A stretch of 15,082 nucleotides of DNA from an uncultured Clostridium sp. (GCA_902462295.1 CABQAZ010000029.1:1-15082), one strand, 5' to 3'; positions 7,542 to 14,708 are shown, counted from the first letter of the stretch. Translations and numbers: made by a program. The notes: generated by a model from the letters alone, not told the origin.

Positions 7542-8912
7542 TTATTTTCCTAAACAAAATTTAGAAAATATCTCATTAATAATATCTTCTGTAACAACCT
7601 CTCCTGTAATCTCTCCTAAATCCTCTAGAATCTTTTTAATATAAATAGTAATAATATCAATAGGCATACCATTATTTAATGCCTCATTTGCCTTTTTAAT
7701 GCTTTCTAAAGTATTAGAAATAATATTCTTATGTCTTATATTAGTTATTAATATTTCATTATCTAAATTAATTTCATTCAAATCAAACATCTCCGAAATT
7801 TTACAATACAATAATTCTATTCCTGTTTTATTTAATGCAGAAACTTTCAAAATATTTTCAGTAATGTTTGTAAATCTTTCATCTGTTTCACTAATCACCT
7901 GATTCAAATCAGCTTTATTTAATAATATAATTGTTCTTTTATTTTTTATTAAATCAAGAATTTCTAAATCTTCTTTAGTTAATTCTTTAGAAATATCAAA
8001 AATTGCAATGATCAAATCTGCCTCTTCTGCTTGTTTTATAGATTTATCTACCCCAATCTTCTCAACCTCATCAAAAGCCTGTCTTATACCTGCCGTATCT
8101 ACTAGTTTTAAAGGAATTCCATTAACCGTTACAAACTCTTCTATTGTATCTCTTGTAGTTCCAGCAATATTTGTTACAATCGCTCTATCTTCTTTTAGAA
8201 TTGCATTTAAAAGTGATGACTTACCTGCATTTGGTTTTCCAATAATTGCTGTTTTTATTCCCTCTTTAATTATTTTCCCATTATCAAAAGATTTTTCCAA
8301 ATTTTTCAATTTTCCCTCTACTTTTATAAGCATTTTTCTTATTTCATTTTCTTGAATTTCAGGTGTATCATATTCTGGATAATCTATTGTAACTTCAATG
8401 TTTACAAGGACATCTAAAATCTCTTGTTTTATATTTTTTATCTCATTTGACAAAAATCCCTCAAGTTGTTTTATTCCACTTTTTGCTTCCTTTTCTGATT
8501 TTGCATTTATAACATCTATAACAGATTCAGCTTGAGCTAAATCTATCCTGCCGTTTAGAAAGGCTCTTTTAGTAAACTCACCTGGTTCAGCCAAATGAGC
8601 CCCATTTTTCAAACATAACTCTAGTATCTTTTTTACTATAATATTACCACCATGAGAATTTATCTCACACATATTTTCAGTTGTATAACTTCTTGGTGCC
8701 TTGAAATATGAAACTAAAACTTCATCTATAATTTCATTATTTTCAACAATATTACCATATTTTATAGTATATCCTTTTATATCTTCTATTTTTTGTGGTG
8801 TTTTAGCTTTGAATATTTTTTCTAATACCTCAAATGCTTTTTCTCCACTCATTCTTATAATTCCTATTCCTCCAATCCCTGGAGCCGTAGAAATTGATGC
8901 AATCGTACTCAT
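7542..8912 (-). CDS. tRNA modification GTPase MnmE (TrmE)
   Basis: MnmE is a potassium-dependent GTPase that dimerises through its G domain and acts with MnmG on tRNA wobble uridines. All 456 residues fit the family: an N-terminal tetrahydrofolate-binding domain (1-120, with GIGIIRMSG), a helical domain, and an inserted G domain with GKPNAGKS (225-232), GTTRD (251-255), DTAG (272-275) and NKAD (332-335). It ends FCLGK, the conserved C-terminal cysteine motif needed for modification. AAGGAGGA precedes the ATG. The gene begins only 24 bases after the terminator-like hairpin at 8937-8999, leaving little room for a separate promoter. Confidence 0.97.
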   Translation of the reverse strand: MSTIASISTAPGIGGIGIIRMSGEKAFEVLEKIFKAKTPQKIEDIKGYTIKYGNIVENNEIIDEVLVSYFKAPRSYTTENMCEINSHGGNIIVKKILELCLKNGAHLAEPGEFTKRAFLNGRIDLAQAESVIDVINAKSEKEAKSGIKQLEGFLSNEIKNIKQEILDVLVNIEVTIDYPEYDTPEIQENEIRKMLIKVEGKLKNLEKSFDNGKIIKEGIKTAIIGKPNAGKSSLLNAILKEDRAIVTNIAGTTRDTIEEFVTVNGIPLKLVDTAGIRQAFDEVEKIGVDKSIKQAEEADLIIAIFDISKELTKEDLEILDLIKNKRTIILLNKADLNQVISETDERFTNITENILKVSALNKTGIELLYCKISEMFDLNEINLDNEILITNIRHKNIISNTLESIKKANEALNNGMPIDIITIYIKKILEDLGEITGEVVTEDIINEIFSKFCLGK

Positions 8913-8936
8913 TTAAATTTCCTCCTTAATATAAAA

Positions 8937-8999
8937 AAGTCAAAGTTGTCTTAATCTTTTGCATTATCTTATGCATGATTAAAATCTGAACTTTGACTT
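8937..8999 (-). terminator. Long compound hairpin between jag and mnmE
   Basis: AAGTCAAAGTT (8937-8947) pairs perfectly with AACTTTGACTT (8989-8999). Inside lie a second pairing, TTAATC (8951-8956) with GATTAA (8977-8982), and a tip GCAT (8961-8964) with ATGC (8971-8974). On the minus strand the outer stem runs straight into a T-run, as in an intrinsic terminator for the rpmH-jag operon. It is unusually long and almost touches the mnmE ribosome site, so it may leak, be processed, or contain the mnmE promoter. Confidence 0.75.
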
Positions 9000-9010
9000 C
9001 CGATTTTTTA

Positions 9011-9682
9011 TTATTTTTTTGAAATTACAATTTTTCTTTTTGGTTCTTGCCCTATACTTCTTGTCTCTACATTTGGATTCTCTTGTAAAAAACTATGAAT
9101 AATCTTTCTTTCATATGCCTTCATCGGCTCTAATGTTATCATTTTTCCAGTTTTTTCAACTACTTTTGCCTTTCTTTCTGCAAGTTCCTGTAATGTTTTT
9201 ATTCTTTTTTCCTTATAATTTTCTATATCTAATCTAACAATAACTCTATTTTCTGAATTTTTATTAGCTATAGCTTTTAGAATGTTTTCTAATGCATATA
9301 AAACTTCCCCTCTATATCCTATAAGGTTTCCAACATTTTCTCCATTTATTGTTATATATAAACATTTTTCTTTAACTTCAATTTTGCAAACAGCTTCATT
9401 TTTTAGCTCATTAATAAATTCATTTAAAAATTTTTCTACAACTGTTTTGGCTTCATTAAGCTCTTCTTCCGTTGTTTCTATCTCAAATTCTTCTGGCTTT
9501 TTTGCTTCTTTTTCTTTTATTTCTACTTTTACAACTTTAGGTGCTAATATATCAAAAAAACTTTTCTTGTTTTCTTCTATTACTTTAATATCTACTAAAT
9601 CCTTTGGTAAACCAATAGCCTTTAAACCTTTTTCTATTGCTTCAGCTGTTGTTTTTCCCTCTGAAATAATACTTTTTGCCAT
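9011..9682 (-). CDS. Jag/KhpB (EloR) RNA-binding protein
   Basis: This cytoplasmic RNA-binding protein is known in Gram-positives to act with KhpA and to influence cell elongation and division. Three domains are visible in 223 residues: a Jag-N domain at the start (AKSIISEGKTTAEAIEKGL), a KH domain with the GYRG loop (122-125), and an R3H domain with RKIIH (192-196) near the C-terminus. A Lys/Glu-rich linker (about 53-80) joins the first two. The ATG comes one base after the yidC stop, and its ribosome site GGAGGAAG lies within the last yidC codons, so translation is probably coupled. The gene ends the rpmH-to-jag operon before the long hairpin. Confidence 0.95.
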   Translation of the reverse strand: MAKSIISEGKTTAEAIEKGLKAIGLPKDLVDIKVIEENKKSFFDILAPKVVKVEIKEKEAKKPEEFEIETTEEELNEAKTVVEKFLNEFINELKNEAVCKIEVKEKCLYITINGENVGNLIGYRGEVLYALENILKAIANKNSENRVIVRLDIENYKEKRIKTLQELAERKAKVVEKTGKMITLEPMKAYERKIIHSFLQENPNVETRSIGQEPKRKIVISKK

Positions 9683-9683
9683 T

Positions 9684-10622
9684 TTATTCTTCCTCCTCGT
9701 CTTTTAAGAATTTATTTAAAGCTAATTTTTCTACAATCATTAATAAACTATTCATTAACCAATATAATGCTAGTCCTAAAGGAGCAATAAGTGCTACCAT
9801 TAGGTACATTATAGGAAACATCATATTCATGTTTTTATTCATTTGAGCCATTGGATCAAAATCATCCTCTGGCTTAGCTAATGATTTTTCATCAATATTT
9901 TCTTCTGTTATTTTCTTCTTTGTCTTTGTTGGATTTGTAATTTTCAATGAAATTATAGAAATAACAACATATAAAACTGGTATTATATAAGCTCTCCAAT
10001 CTGAACTCTTTGTTGGTACTTGTGCCAAGTTAAGTCCTAAAAAGTCCATATTTATATATAAAGAGTCTAATTCCTCATCATTTATGTCAGAAACATTATT
10101 ACTCTTTTCCTCTGTGTTTTCTTCATTTCCAGATTCATTTTCATTATTTTTTAAATTTTTAATATTATCTAATTCTCTAATTACTTCTATTTCTGGATAT
10201 GCACTATTTGCACTTAAATCATTTTCATGAATTATATTTTTATATTTTTCTATCACAGCATTGTCAACTTTTTTCATGTATGTAAGTGGAGAGCGTACTA
10301 AATAAAACACTGAAAATAATAAAATTATTTGTACTATTGCACTAAAACATCCGCTAAAAGGACTCATATTTTCAGTCTTATATAATTCCATTGTTGCTTT
10401 ATTTAATTGTTCTGGATTATTTTTATATTTAAATTGTATTTCTTTCATTTTTTCTTGCATTTTTGTAGACTTTTTTAAAGTCTTTTGCTGTTTTATTGAT
10501 ATTGGAATCATTAAAATTTTGACTAATATAGAAAAAAGTATAATTGCTATACCGTAATTTTTTACTATATCATATATAAAATTTAATACATATCCAAACA
10601 CATTGGCAAAAAATTGTATCAT
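9684..10622 (-). CDS. Membrane protein insertase YidC/Oxa1 family
   Basis: This insertase helps proteins enter and fold in the cytoplasmic membrane, alone or with Sec. The Gram-positive layout is seen: a first segment at about 23-43 with the groove lysine K35 in ILFSILVKILMIP (arginine in Bacillus and E. coli), a cytoplasmic helical hairpin (about 45-88), a second segment at about 91-109, then segments around AYIIPVLYVVISIISL, MFPIMYLMVALIAPLGLALYW and the final hydrophobic stretch. At 312 residues it is long for the group, mainly because of a polar Asn/Glu-rich insertion (about 120-190) outside the membrane and an acidic cytoplasmic loop before the last segments. There is no lipoprotein cysteine at the N-terminus. 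AAAGGGG precedes the start. It lies between yidD and jag in one operon. Confidence 0.95.
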   Translation of the reverse strand: MIQFFANVFGYVLNFIYDIVKNYGIAIILFSILVKILMIPISIKQQKTLKKSTKMQEKMKEIQFKYKNNPEQLNKATMELYKTENMSPFSGCFSAIVQIILLFSVFYLVRSPLTYMKKVDNAVIEKYKNIIHENDLSANSAYPEIEVIRELDNIKNLKNNENESGNEENTEEKSNNVSDINDEELDSLYINMDFLGLNLAQVPTKSSDWRAYIIPVLYVVISIISLKITNPTKTKKKITEENIDEKSLAKPEDDFDPMAQMNKNMNMMFPIMYLMVALIAPLGLALYWLMNSLLMIVEKLALNKFLKDEEEE

Positions 10623-10636
10623 TTTATTACCCCTTT

Positions 10637-10855
10637 CTATTTTAATGGATCATATCCTCCTTTAGAAAAAGGATTACATTTAAAAATTCTTACAGTTCCT
10701 AATATAATTCCTTTTAATATTCCATATTTTTCAATTGCCTGTTTTGTATATTCTGAACATGTAGGATAATATTTACATCTTATATTTCTATTTTCAAACC
10801 ATTTTGATATATTTTTTTGATAAAATTCGATTAAAAATATACATATTTTTTTCAT
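10637..10855 (-). CDS. Membrane protein insertion efficiency factor YidD
   Basis: YidD is a small amphipathic protein at the inner face of the membrane that assists YidC-dependent insertion. All 72 residues match the family: CKYYPTCSEYTKQAI with Cys27 and Cys33, GILKG, then RIFKCNPFSKGGYDPL with Cys60. Its ATG overlaps the rnpA stop as ATGA, and the upstream ribosome site is weak, so translation is likely coupled to rnpA. yidC follows after a 14-base gap. Confidence 0.95.
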   Translation of the reverse strand: MKKICIFLIEFYQKNISKWFENRNIRCKYYPTCSEYTKQAIEKYGILKGIILGTVRIFKCNPFSKGGYDPLK

Positions 10856-11208
10856 ATTACATCTTCTTTTTTTAAAATTTTTGCTTTTTCAAATATTCTT
10901 TCCATATCTTCAAGTACTTTAGAAAATTTCATGTTTTTTATACAAAAATTTTTATTCATCAGTATTACTATACTATTTCCCTCAATAATATGATTTTCTA
11001 GCTTTGTATAGCTTTCTCTTATTATTCTTTTTGCTCTGTTACGTTGGAAAGCTTTTCCATTTTTTGTGCCTATTGCAATTCCTAATAAATTCCTTTTTTT
11101 ATTATTTTTTAAAATGAATATTGATATTTCTTTTCCTGCATAAAATTTCCCTTTTGATAATACTATTTTGAATTCATAATTCTTTTTTAGCATTTCTGTT
11201 TTCTTCAT
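10852..11208 (-). CDS. Ribonuclease P protein component RnpA
   Basis: This small basic protein binds the catalytic RNA of RNase P and helps it cleave the 5' leaders of precursor tRNAs. The 118-residue sequence has the expected N-terminal part (LKKNYEFKIVLSKGKF) and the conserved basic helix FQRNRAKRIIRESY (54-67) containing the RNR motif. GAGGTG is 8 bases before the ATG. It follows rpmH, from which it is separated by 69 bases containing a hairpin (11249-11272), the usual bacterial arrangement. The stop is TGA and overlaps yidD. Confidence 0.96.
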   Translation of the reverse strand: MKKTEMLKKNYEFKIVLSKGKFYAGKEISIFILKNNKKRNLLGIAIGTKNGKAFQRNRAKRIIRESYTKLENHIIEGNSIVILMNKNFCIKNMKFSKVLEDMERIFEKAKILKKEDVI

Positions 11209-11248
11209 TTCTTACACCTCAAATTAAAAGCATTATTAAGAATAAAAT

Positions 11249-11272
11249 AACTAAAGGCCTAGACCTTTAGTT
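11249..11272 (-). promoter_or_regulatory. Hairpin between rpmH and rnpA
   Basis: On the minus strand AACTAAAGG pairs perfectly with CCTTTAGTT around TCTAGG, giving a 9-bp stem six bases after the rpmH stop. The sequence that follows is AT-rich but lacks a solid T-run, so this looks like a partial attenuator or an RNA-processing/stability element that would let L34 be made in excess of RnpA. Confidence 0.55.
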
Positions 11273-11277
11273 TGTTT

Positions 11278-11412
11278 CTAAGCACAGATTTTTTTTCTTC
11301 CTTTTGCTCTTCTTGCTTTTAAAATATTTCTTCCTGATCTTGTTGACATTCTTTTCATAAATCCATGTTCTTTATTTCTTTGTCTATTTTTTGGTTGAAA
11401 TGTTCTTTTCAT
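11278..11412 (-). CDS. Ribosomal protein L34
   Basis: This 44-residue gene translates to MKRTFQPKNRQRNKEHGF, then MKRMSTRSGRNILKARRAKG and a short basic end RKKICA. The match to bacterial L34, a small basic protein of the 50S subunit, is clear along its length. The terminal Cys-Ala is less usual than the Ser/Thr/Val endings common elsewhere. GGAGGTG lies 8-9 bases before the ATG. It heads the operon rpmH-rnpA-yidD-yidC-jag and is preceded by a near-ideal promoter at 11489-11518. Confidence 0.97.
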   Translation of the reverse strand: MKRTFQPKNRQRNKEHGFMKRMSTRSGRNILKARRAKGRKKICA

Positions 11413-11451
11413 AATACTTGCACCTCCTAATTTTTAGTTATATATCAATTC

Positions 11452-11481
11452 CTTGTTGGAAATTTGTTACAAAATAACAAG
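11452..11481 (-). promoter_or_regulatory. rpmH leader stem-loop
   Basis: In the predicted 5' leader of the rpmH transcript, CTTGTT pairs with AACAAG, enclosing an inner near-palindrome TTTGTTACAAA. It begins right at the predicted transcription start. It could stabilise the mRNA or serve in feedback control, but the sequence alone does not show which. Confidence 0.4.
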
Positions 11482-11488
11482 TATATCG

Positions 11489-11518
11489 ATTATACATCAT
11501 ATTTCTCTAATTTGTCAA
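11489..11518 (-). promoter_or_regulatory. Strong promoter of the rpmH operon
   Basis: On the minus strand, TTGACA (11518-11513) and TATAAT (11494-11489) both match the main sigma factor consensus perfectly, with an 18-base spacer. The predicted start near 11482 gives a leader of about 70 bases before rpmH. Confidence 0.85.
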
Positions 11519-11627
11519 TACCTTTTGAGAAAATTTCAGCTTTTTATGTTTTATGATTTTTATAAAAAATTATTATTTAAAAATCAAATTTCTACATTTT
11601 TGTAATATTTTTGTAATAAAACTATAG

Positions 11628-11679
11628 TTTTCCACAATATTTTTTATATTTATCCACAGTTTATTAAATTTTATCCACA
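11628..11679 (+). promoter_or_regulatory. oriC, upstream DnaA-box cluster
   Basis: Three DnaA boxes on the plus strand lie between rpmH and dnaA: TTTTCCACA (11628-11636, one mismatch), and perfect TTATCCACA at 11650-11658 and 11671-11679. The last is just upstream of the dnaA -35, so DnaA can probably repress its own gene here. Such a cluster upstream of dnaA is one half of the bipartite origins known from Bacillus. Confidence 0.88.
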
Positions 11680-11685
11680 AATATC

Positions 11686-11715
11686 TTGACTTATTATGTA
11701 ATATTTTGATATTAT
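11686..11715 (+). promoter_or_regulatory. Likely dnaA promoter
   Basis: TTGACT (11686-11691) and TATTAT (11710-11715) are spaced by 18 bases. The predicted start near 11722 gives a leader of about 150 bases that includes the DnaA-box palindrome at 11804-11843. DnaA boxes on both sides suggest autoregulation. Confidence 0.6.
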
Positions 11716-11803
11716 ACAAAAAAGAAATGATAGGGGATTTTTTTTAAACAGTATCATAAATTTTTGTTCGTATAAAATTCACTATTTATTACACTATTAT
11801 TAC

Positions 11804-11843
11804 AAAGTTATCCACACTTGTGGAAAAGTTTGTGGATAACTTT
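11804..11843. promoter_or_regulatory. DnaA-box palindrome in the dnaA leader
   Basis: AAAGTTATCCACA (11804-11816) and its exact reverse complement TGTGGATAACTTT (11831-11843) form a 13-bp inverted repeat. Each arm contains a perfect DnaA box (11808-11816 plus, 11831-11839 minus). A third, variant box on the minus strand (TGTGGAAAA, 11819-11827) lies between. It ends 30 bases before the dnaA ATG, so it can act as DNA (DnaA binding) and possibly as an RNA stem in the leader. Confidence 0.85.
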
Positions 11844-11873
11844 TATATTTTTTATTTGAAAGGATGTTTTAAA

Positions 11874-13229
11874 ATGCAAATGGACAAAGACGAACTACTA
11901 AATCAAGCAAAAAATCTACTAAAAGATGAAGTAACTCAAATTGCTTATGAAACTTGGTTTGGTCCAATGATGATTACAGAAATAACTGATAACAAAATCG
12001 TCTTAAAAGCAAGCTCACCATATGCAAGAGAAATGTTAGAAACTCGCTATGCTGACTTAATCCTTAATACTTTCAAATTTATTACCAATAAAGATTGGAC
12101 CATTTCTGTAATTGCAGAAGAGGAAGGAAAAAACGGAAAAAATGGAGGAATAATTGCTTCAAATAATCAGGATTCTCAAGATCCTGACATTGAAATTTCA
12201 AATAGAACTCTAAATCCCAAATACACATTTGACACATTTGTAGTTGGGAATAACAACCGTTTTGCACATGCTGCAGCTATAGCTGTTGGTGACAAACCTG
12301 GAGAATCTTATAATCCATTATTTTTATATGGTGGTGTAGGATTAGGCAAAACTCACCTGATGCAAGCTATAGGCAATAGAATTTTACAAAATAATAGATC
12401 TGCAAAAATTCTATATGTAACTTCTGAAAAATTTACAAACCAATTAATAAACGCAATTAAGGATAATAAAAACGAAGTATTTAGGAATAAATATAGAACA
12501 ATTGATGTTCTATTGATTGACGACATTCAGTTTATTGCAGGAAAAGAAAGAGTTCAAGAAGAATTTTTTCATACCTTTAACGCATTATACGAAGACAAAA
12601 AACAAATTATCATTTCAAGCGATCAACCACCAAGAGATATTCCTTTTCTTGAAGATAGGTTAAAATCAAGATTTGAATGGGGCTTATTAGCAGATATCTC
12701 ATGCCCTGATTATGAAACACGTTTAGCAATTTTAAGAAAAAAAGCACAAGAAGAAAAAATCTTAGTTGATGACAATATATTAGCTAATATAGCAAATAAA
12801 ATTGATTCAAACATAAGAGAATTAGAAGGTGTATTTAACAAAATCATTGCAACAGCATCACTTACGCACACACCTATAACAATAGAATTAACTGAAAATA
12901 CAATAAACGAATTTAAAGCTGCTAGTGAAAAAGTACTTTCATCAGATTTTGTTAAAGAAACTGTTGCAAAATATTTTAATATTAATAAAGATGATTTATC
13001 AAGTAACAAGCGTTCAAATGAAATTACATTTCCAAGACAAATAGCAATGTATCTATGTAGAGAAGTCGCTAATATGTCATATCCAAAAATAGGAGAAGAT
13101 TTTGGAAATAGAGATCATTCAACTGTAATGCACGCCTGTAAAAAAATTGAAAAAGAAATTAAAGATAAAAATAATACAAAATTAATTGTGGAAAGTGTGA
13201 AAAACATAATTATAAATGGCGAACAATAG
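11874..13229 (+). CDS. Chromosomal replication initiator DnaA
   Basis: DnaA is the AAA+ ATPase that binds oriC boxes, forms a helical filament and opens the origin. With the adopted start it has 451 residues, normal for Firmicutes. Domain I is at the N-terminus (TWFGPM, then LKASSPYAREML), followed by a short polar linker with Gly/Asn and acidic stretches. The AAA+ domain has Walker A GGVGLGKTH (153-161), Walker B LLIDDIQFI and the sensor region, and domain IV carries the DnaA signature MSYPKIGEDFGNRDHSTVMHA. I place the start at the ATG at 11874, 9 bases after AAAGGA. A GTG at 11820 would add 18 residues encoded by the DnaA-box palindrome and lacks a ribosome site. The ATG at 11880 is possible but too far from AAAGGA. 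It is followed by the second half of oriC and dnaN. Confidence 0.98.
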   Translation: MQMDKDELLNQAKNLLKDEVTQIAYETWFGPMMITEITDNKIVLKASSPYAREMLETRYADLILNTFKFITNKDWTISVIAEEEGKNGKNGGIIASNNQDSQDPDIEISNRTLNPKYTFDTFVVGNNNRFAHAAAIAVGDKPGESYNPLFLYGGVGLGKTHLMQAIGNRILQNNRSAKILYVTSEKFTNQLINAIKDNKNEVFRNKYRTIDVLLIDDIQFIAGKERVQEEFFHTFNALYEDKKQIIISSDQPPRDIPFLEDRLKSRFEWGLLADISCPDYETRLAILRKKAQEEKILVDDNILANIANKIDSNIRELEGVFNKIIATASLTHTPITIELTENTINEFKAASEKVLSSDFVKETVAKYFNINKDDLSSNKRSNEITFPRQIAMYLCREVANMSYPKIGEDFGNRDHSTVMHACKKIEKEIKDKNNTKLIVESVKNIIINGEQ

Positions 13230-13328
13230 AAAAATAAATAACTTAATAGGGATTTTTGAAAATATGTTCTCATGGACAACTGTTTGGTTACAAAAAAGTT
13301 ATCTCTACTTACGGGAGCAATACATTGA

Positions 13329-13495
13329 ATATCCACACCGCTATGTTGAAACTGTGTTGAAAAACTGTTTATAACTTAAATATCCACATTATAAAAAAAT
13401 GAATGTGGACAAATTAAAAACTTATCCACTAAGTTATACACATAAAAATATCTTAGGGATTAAAGATTTCCACATAGTTTTCCACATTATCCACA
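13329..13495. promoter_or_regulatory. oriC, downstream DnaA-box cluster
   Basis: Boxes seen, relative to TTATNCACA: ATATCCACA at 13329-13337 and 13380-13388, TGTGGACAA (minus) at 13404-13412, TTATCCACT at 13422-13430, TTATACACA at 13434-13442 (full match), ATTTCCACA at 13466-13474, TTTTCCACA at 13478-13486 and TTATCCACA at 13487-13495 (full match). The last two abut without a gap next to the unwinding element, as in Bacillus subtilis. Several of the outer boxes carry one mismatch and are probably weaker, which would favour ordered filling. Confidence 0.92.
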
Positions 13496-13499
13496 GGAC

Positions 13500-13550
13500 C
13501 TAATACTATTACTACTAATAATATTTATATTATATTAATAATTAATAAAG
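13500..13550 (+). other. DNA unwinding element with DnaA-trios
   Basis: Directly after the perfect box and the short GC step AGGACC, the triplets CTA ATA CTA TTA CTA CTA ATA ATA run from 13500 to 13523 in register. They continue into an AT-only stretch to about 13550. This is the DnaA-trio pattern described for Bacillus subtilis, where the DnaA filament grips one strand and melts the duplex. All eight triplets have TA at positions two and three. This is the most likely site of initial strand opening. Confidence 0.88.
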
Positions 13551-13562
13551 GAGAGAGGCAAA

Positions 13563-14678
13563 ATGAAAATAGCATGTTATAAGGATAATATCCTTAAGGC
13601 ATTAAATTCCGTAGTAAAAGGTGTTGCTTCTAAAACAACAATGCCTATATTAGAGGGAATACTTATTCAAACAAATGATAATGAAATAAAGTTAACAACT
13701 TATGACTTAGAAATCGGTATAGAATATGTGATGGAATGTGAAGTAAAAGAACAAGGAAGTACAGTAGTAAATGCTATAATGTTTAGTGAAATTATTAGAA
13801 AATTACCTGATTCAGAAATTTATATAACTTTAAATGAGAATAACTTATTAGAAATTGAATGTGAGGGTGCATTATATAAATTAACAACTATGAATCCAGA
13901 AGAATTTCCTGAATTACCAAAAATAGAAGTTGAAAATTCAATAGATTTAGAGCAGAATATGTTAAAAAATATGATTAGAAGAACAATATTTGCTGTTAGT
14001 AACGAAGAAAACAGACCAATATTCACAGGTTGTTTATTCGAAGTGGAAAACAATAAGTTAAATGTTGTTGCAGTAGATGGTTTTAGATTAGCATTAAGAA
14101 GTATTTATTTACAAACTAAGGTAAATAATTTTAAAGCTGTTATTCCTGGAAAAACTTTAAGTGAAATTAATAAAATTATACAAGACTCATTTGAACATAT
14201 AAAAATAGGAATTTCTAAAAATCAAGCATTATTTGAAATGGAAAACTGTAAAGTTGTAACTAGAATATTAGATGGTGAGTTTTTAAATTATAAATCTGTA
14301 ATACCTAATAGTTGGGAAACAAGGATAAAGGTAAATAAAAATAACTTACAAAACAGTTTTGAAAGAATTAGTTTAATATCAGCATCTTCTATAGAAAAAG
14401 AAAAAAAATATCCTGTAAGAGTATCAATAGATATAGGAAAAATGACAATTTCTTGTACAAATCAGACAGGAGAAGCAAAAGAAGAGTTATTTGTTTCAAC
14501 TGAAGGCAAGAATATAGAAGCTGGGTTTAATCCGAAATATTTTTTAGATAGTTTAAAAGCGATTGATGATGAAGAAGTATTTGTTGAATTTGGAACAAGT
14601 ATATCCCCATGTTTAGTAAAATCTGTGGAAAACAATGAATATGTTTACATGATTTTACCGATTAGATTAAAAGAATAG
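13563..14678 (+). CDS. DNA polymerase III sliding clamp, beta subunit
   Basis: DnaN forms the ring-shaped dimer that tethers the replicative polymerase to DNA and recruits many partners through its hydrophobic pocket. The 371-residue protein shows the three repeated clamp folds: the first with ALNSVVKGVASKTTMPILEGILI and LTTYDLEIGI, the second with RRTIFAVSNEENRPIFTGCLFEV and VVAVDGFRLALR, and the third ending in the conserved C-terminal YMILPIRL. AAAGGAGAG is close before the ATG at 13563. It sits after dnaA as the first gene past the unwinding element, the normal order. A hairpin follows at 14685-14707. Confidence 0.98.
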   Translation: MKIACYKDNILKALNSVVKGVASKTTMPILEGILIQTNDNEIKLTTYDLEIGIEYVMECEVKEQGSTVVNAIMFSEIIRKLPDSEIYITLNENNLLEIECEGALYKLTTMNPEEFPELPKIEVENSIDLEQNMLKNMIRRTIFAVSNEENRPIFTGCLFEVENNKLNVVAVDGFRLALRSIYLQTKVNNFKAVIPGKTLSEINKIIQDSFEHIKIGISKNQALFEMENCKVVTRILDGEFLNYKSVIPNSWETRIKVNKNNLQNSFERISLISASSIEKEKKYPVRVSIDIGKMTISCTNQTGEAKEELFVSTEGKNIEAGFNPKYFLDSLKAIDDEEVFVEFGTSISPCLVKSVENNEYVYMILPIRLKE

Positions 14679-14684
14679 AGGTTT

Positions 14685-14707
14685 GGTCAGAGGAAAAACC
14701 TCTGACC
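14685..14707 (+). terminator. Hairpin after dnaN
   Basis: GGTCAGAGG (14685-14693) pairs perfectly with CCTCTGACC (14699-14707) around five As, starting seven bases after the dnaN stop codon. The following sequence TAATTTATTAATATTTTT has only a broken T-run, so termination may be incomplete. Confidence 0.7.
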
Positions 14708-14708
14708 T

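Larger units (their letters stand above)
13230..13562. other. oriC, dnaA-dnaN intergenic region
   Basis: This 333-base gap is the likely replication start. Its first 100 bases (to about 13328) have less skewed composition and no recognisable element. From 13329 on it is filled by DnaA boxes in mixed orientation, then a GC step, DnaA-trio-like triplets and an AT-only stretch up to the dnaN ribosome site. I see no strong promoter for dnaN, which may be read through from dnaA. Confidence 0.93.

Noticed and set aside
11820..11873. 18-residue N-terminal extension of DnaA from a GTG
   Set aside because: The extension is encoded by the DnaA-box palindrome and the ribosome site of the real ATG at 11874, and has no ribosome site of its own.
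12710..12735. Possible parS-like site with TGAAACACGTTT inside dnaA
   Set aside because: It does not form the 16-base parS palindrome (TGTTTCACGTGAAACA type). The other half-site seen, TGAAACA in parB near 3231, is also incomplete. No canonical parS is visible in this window.
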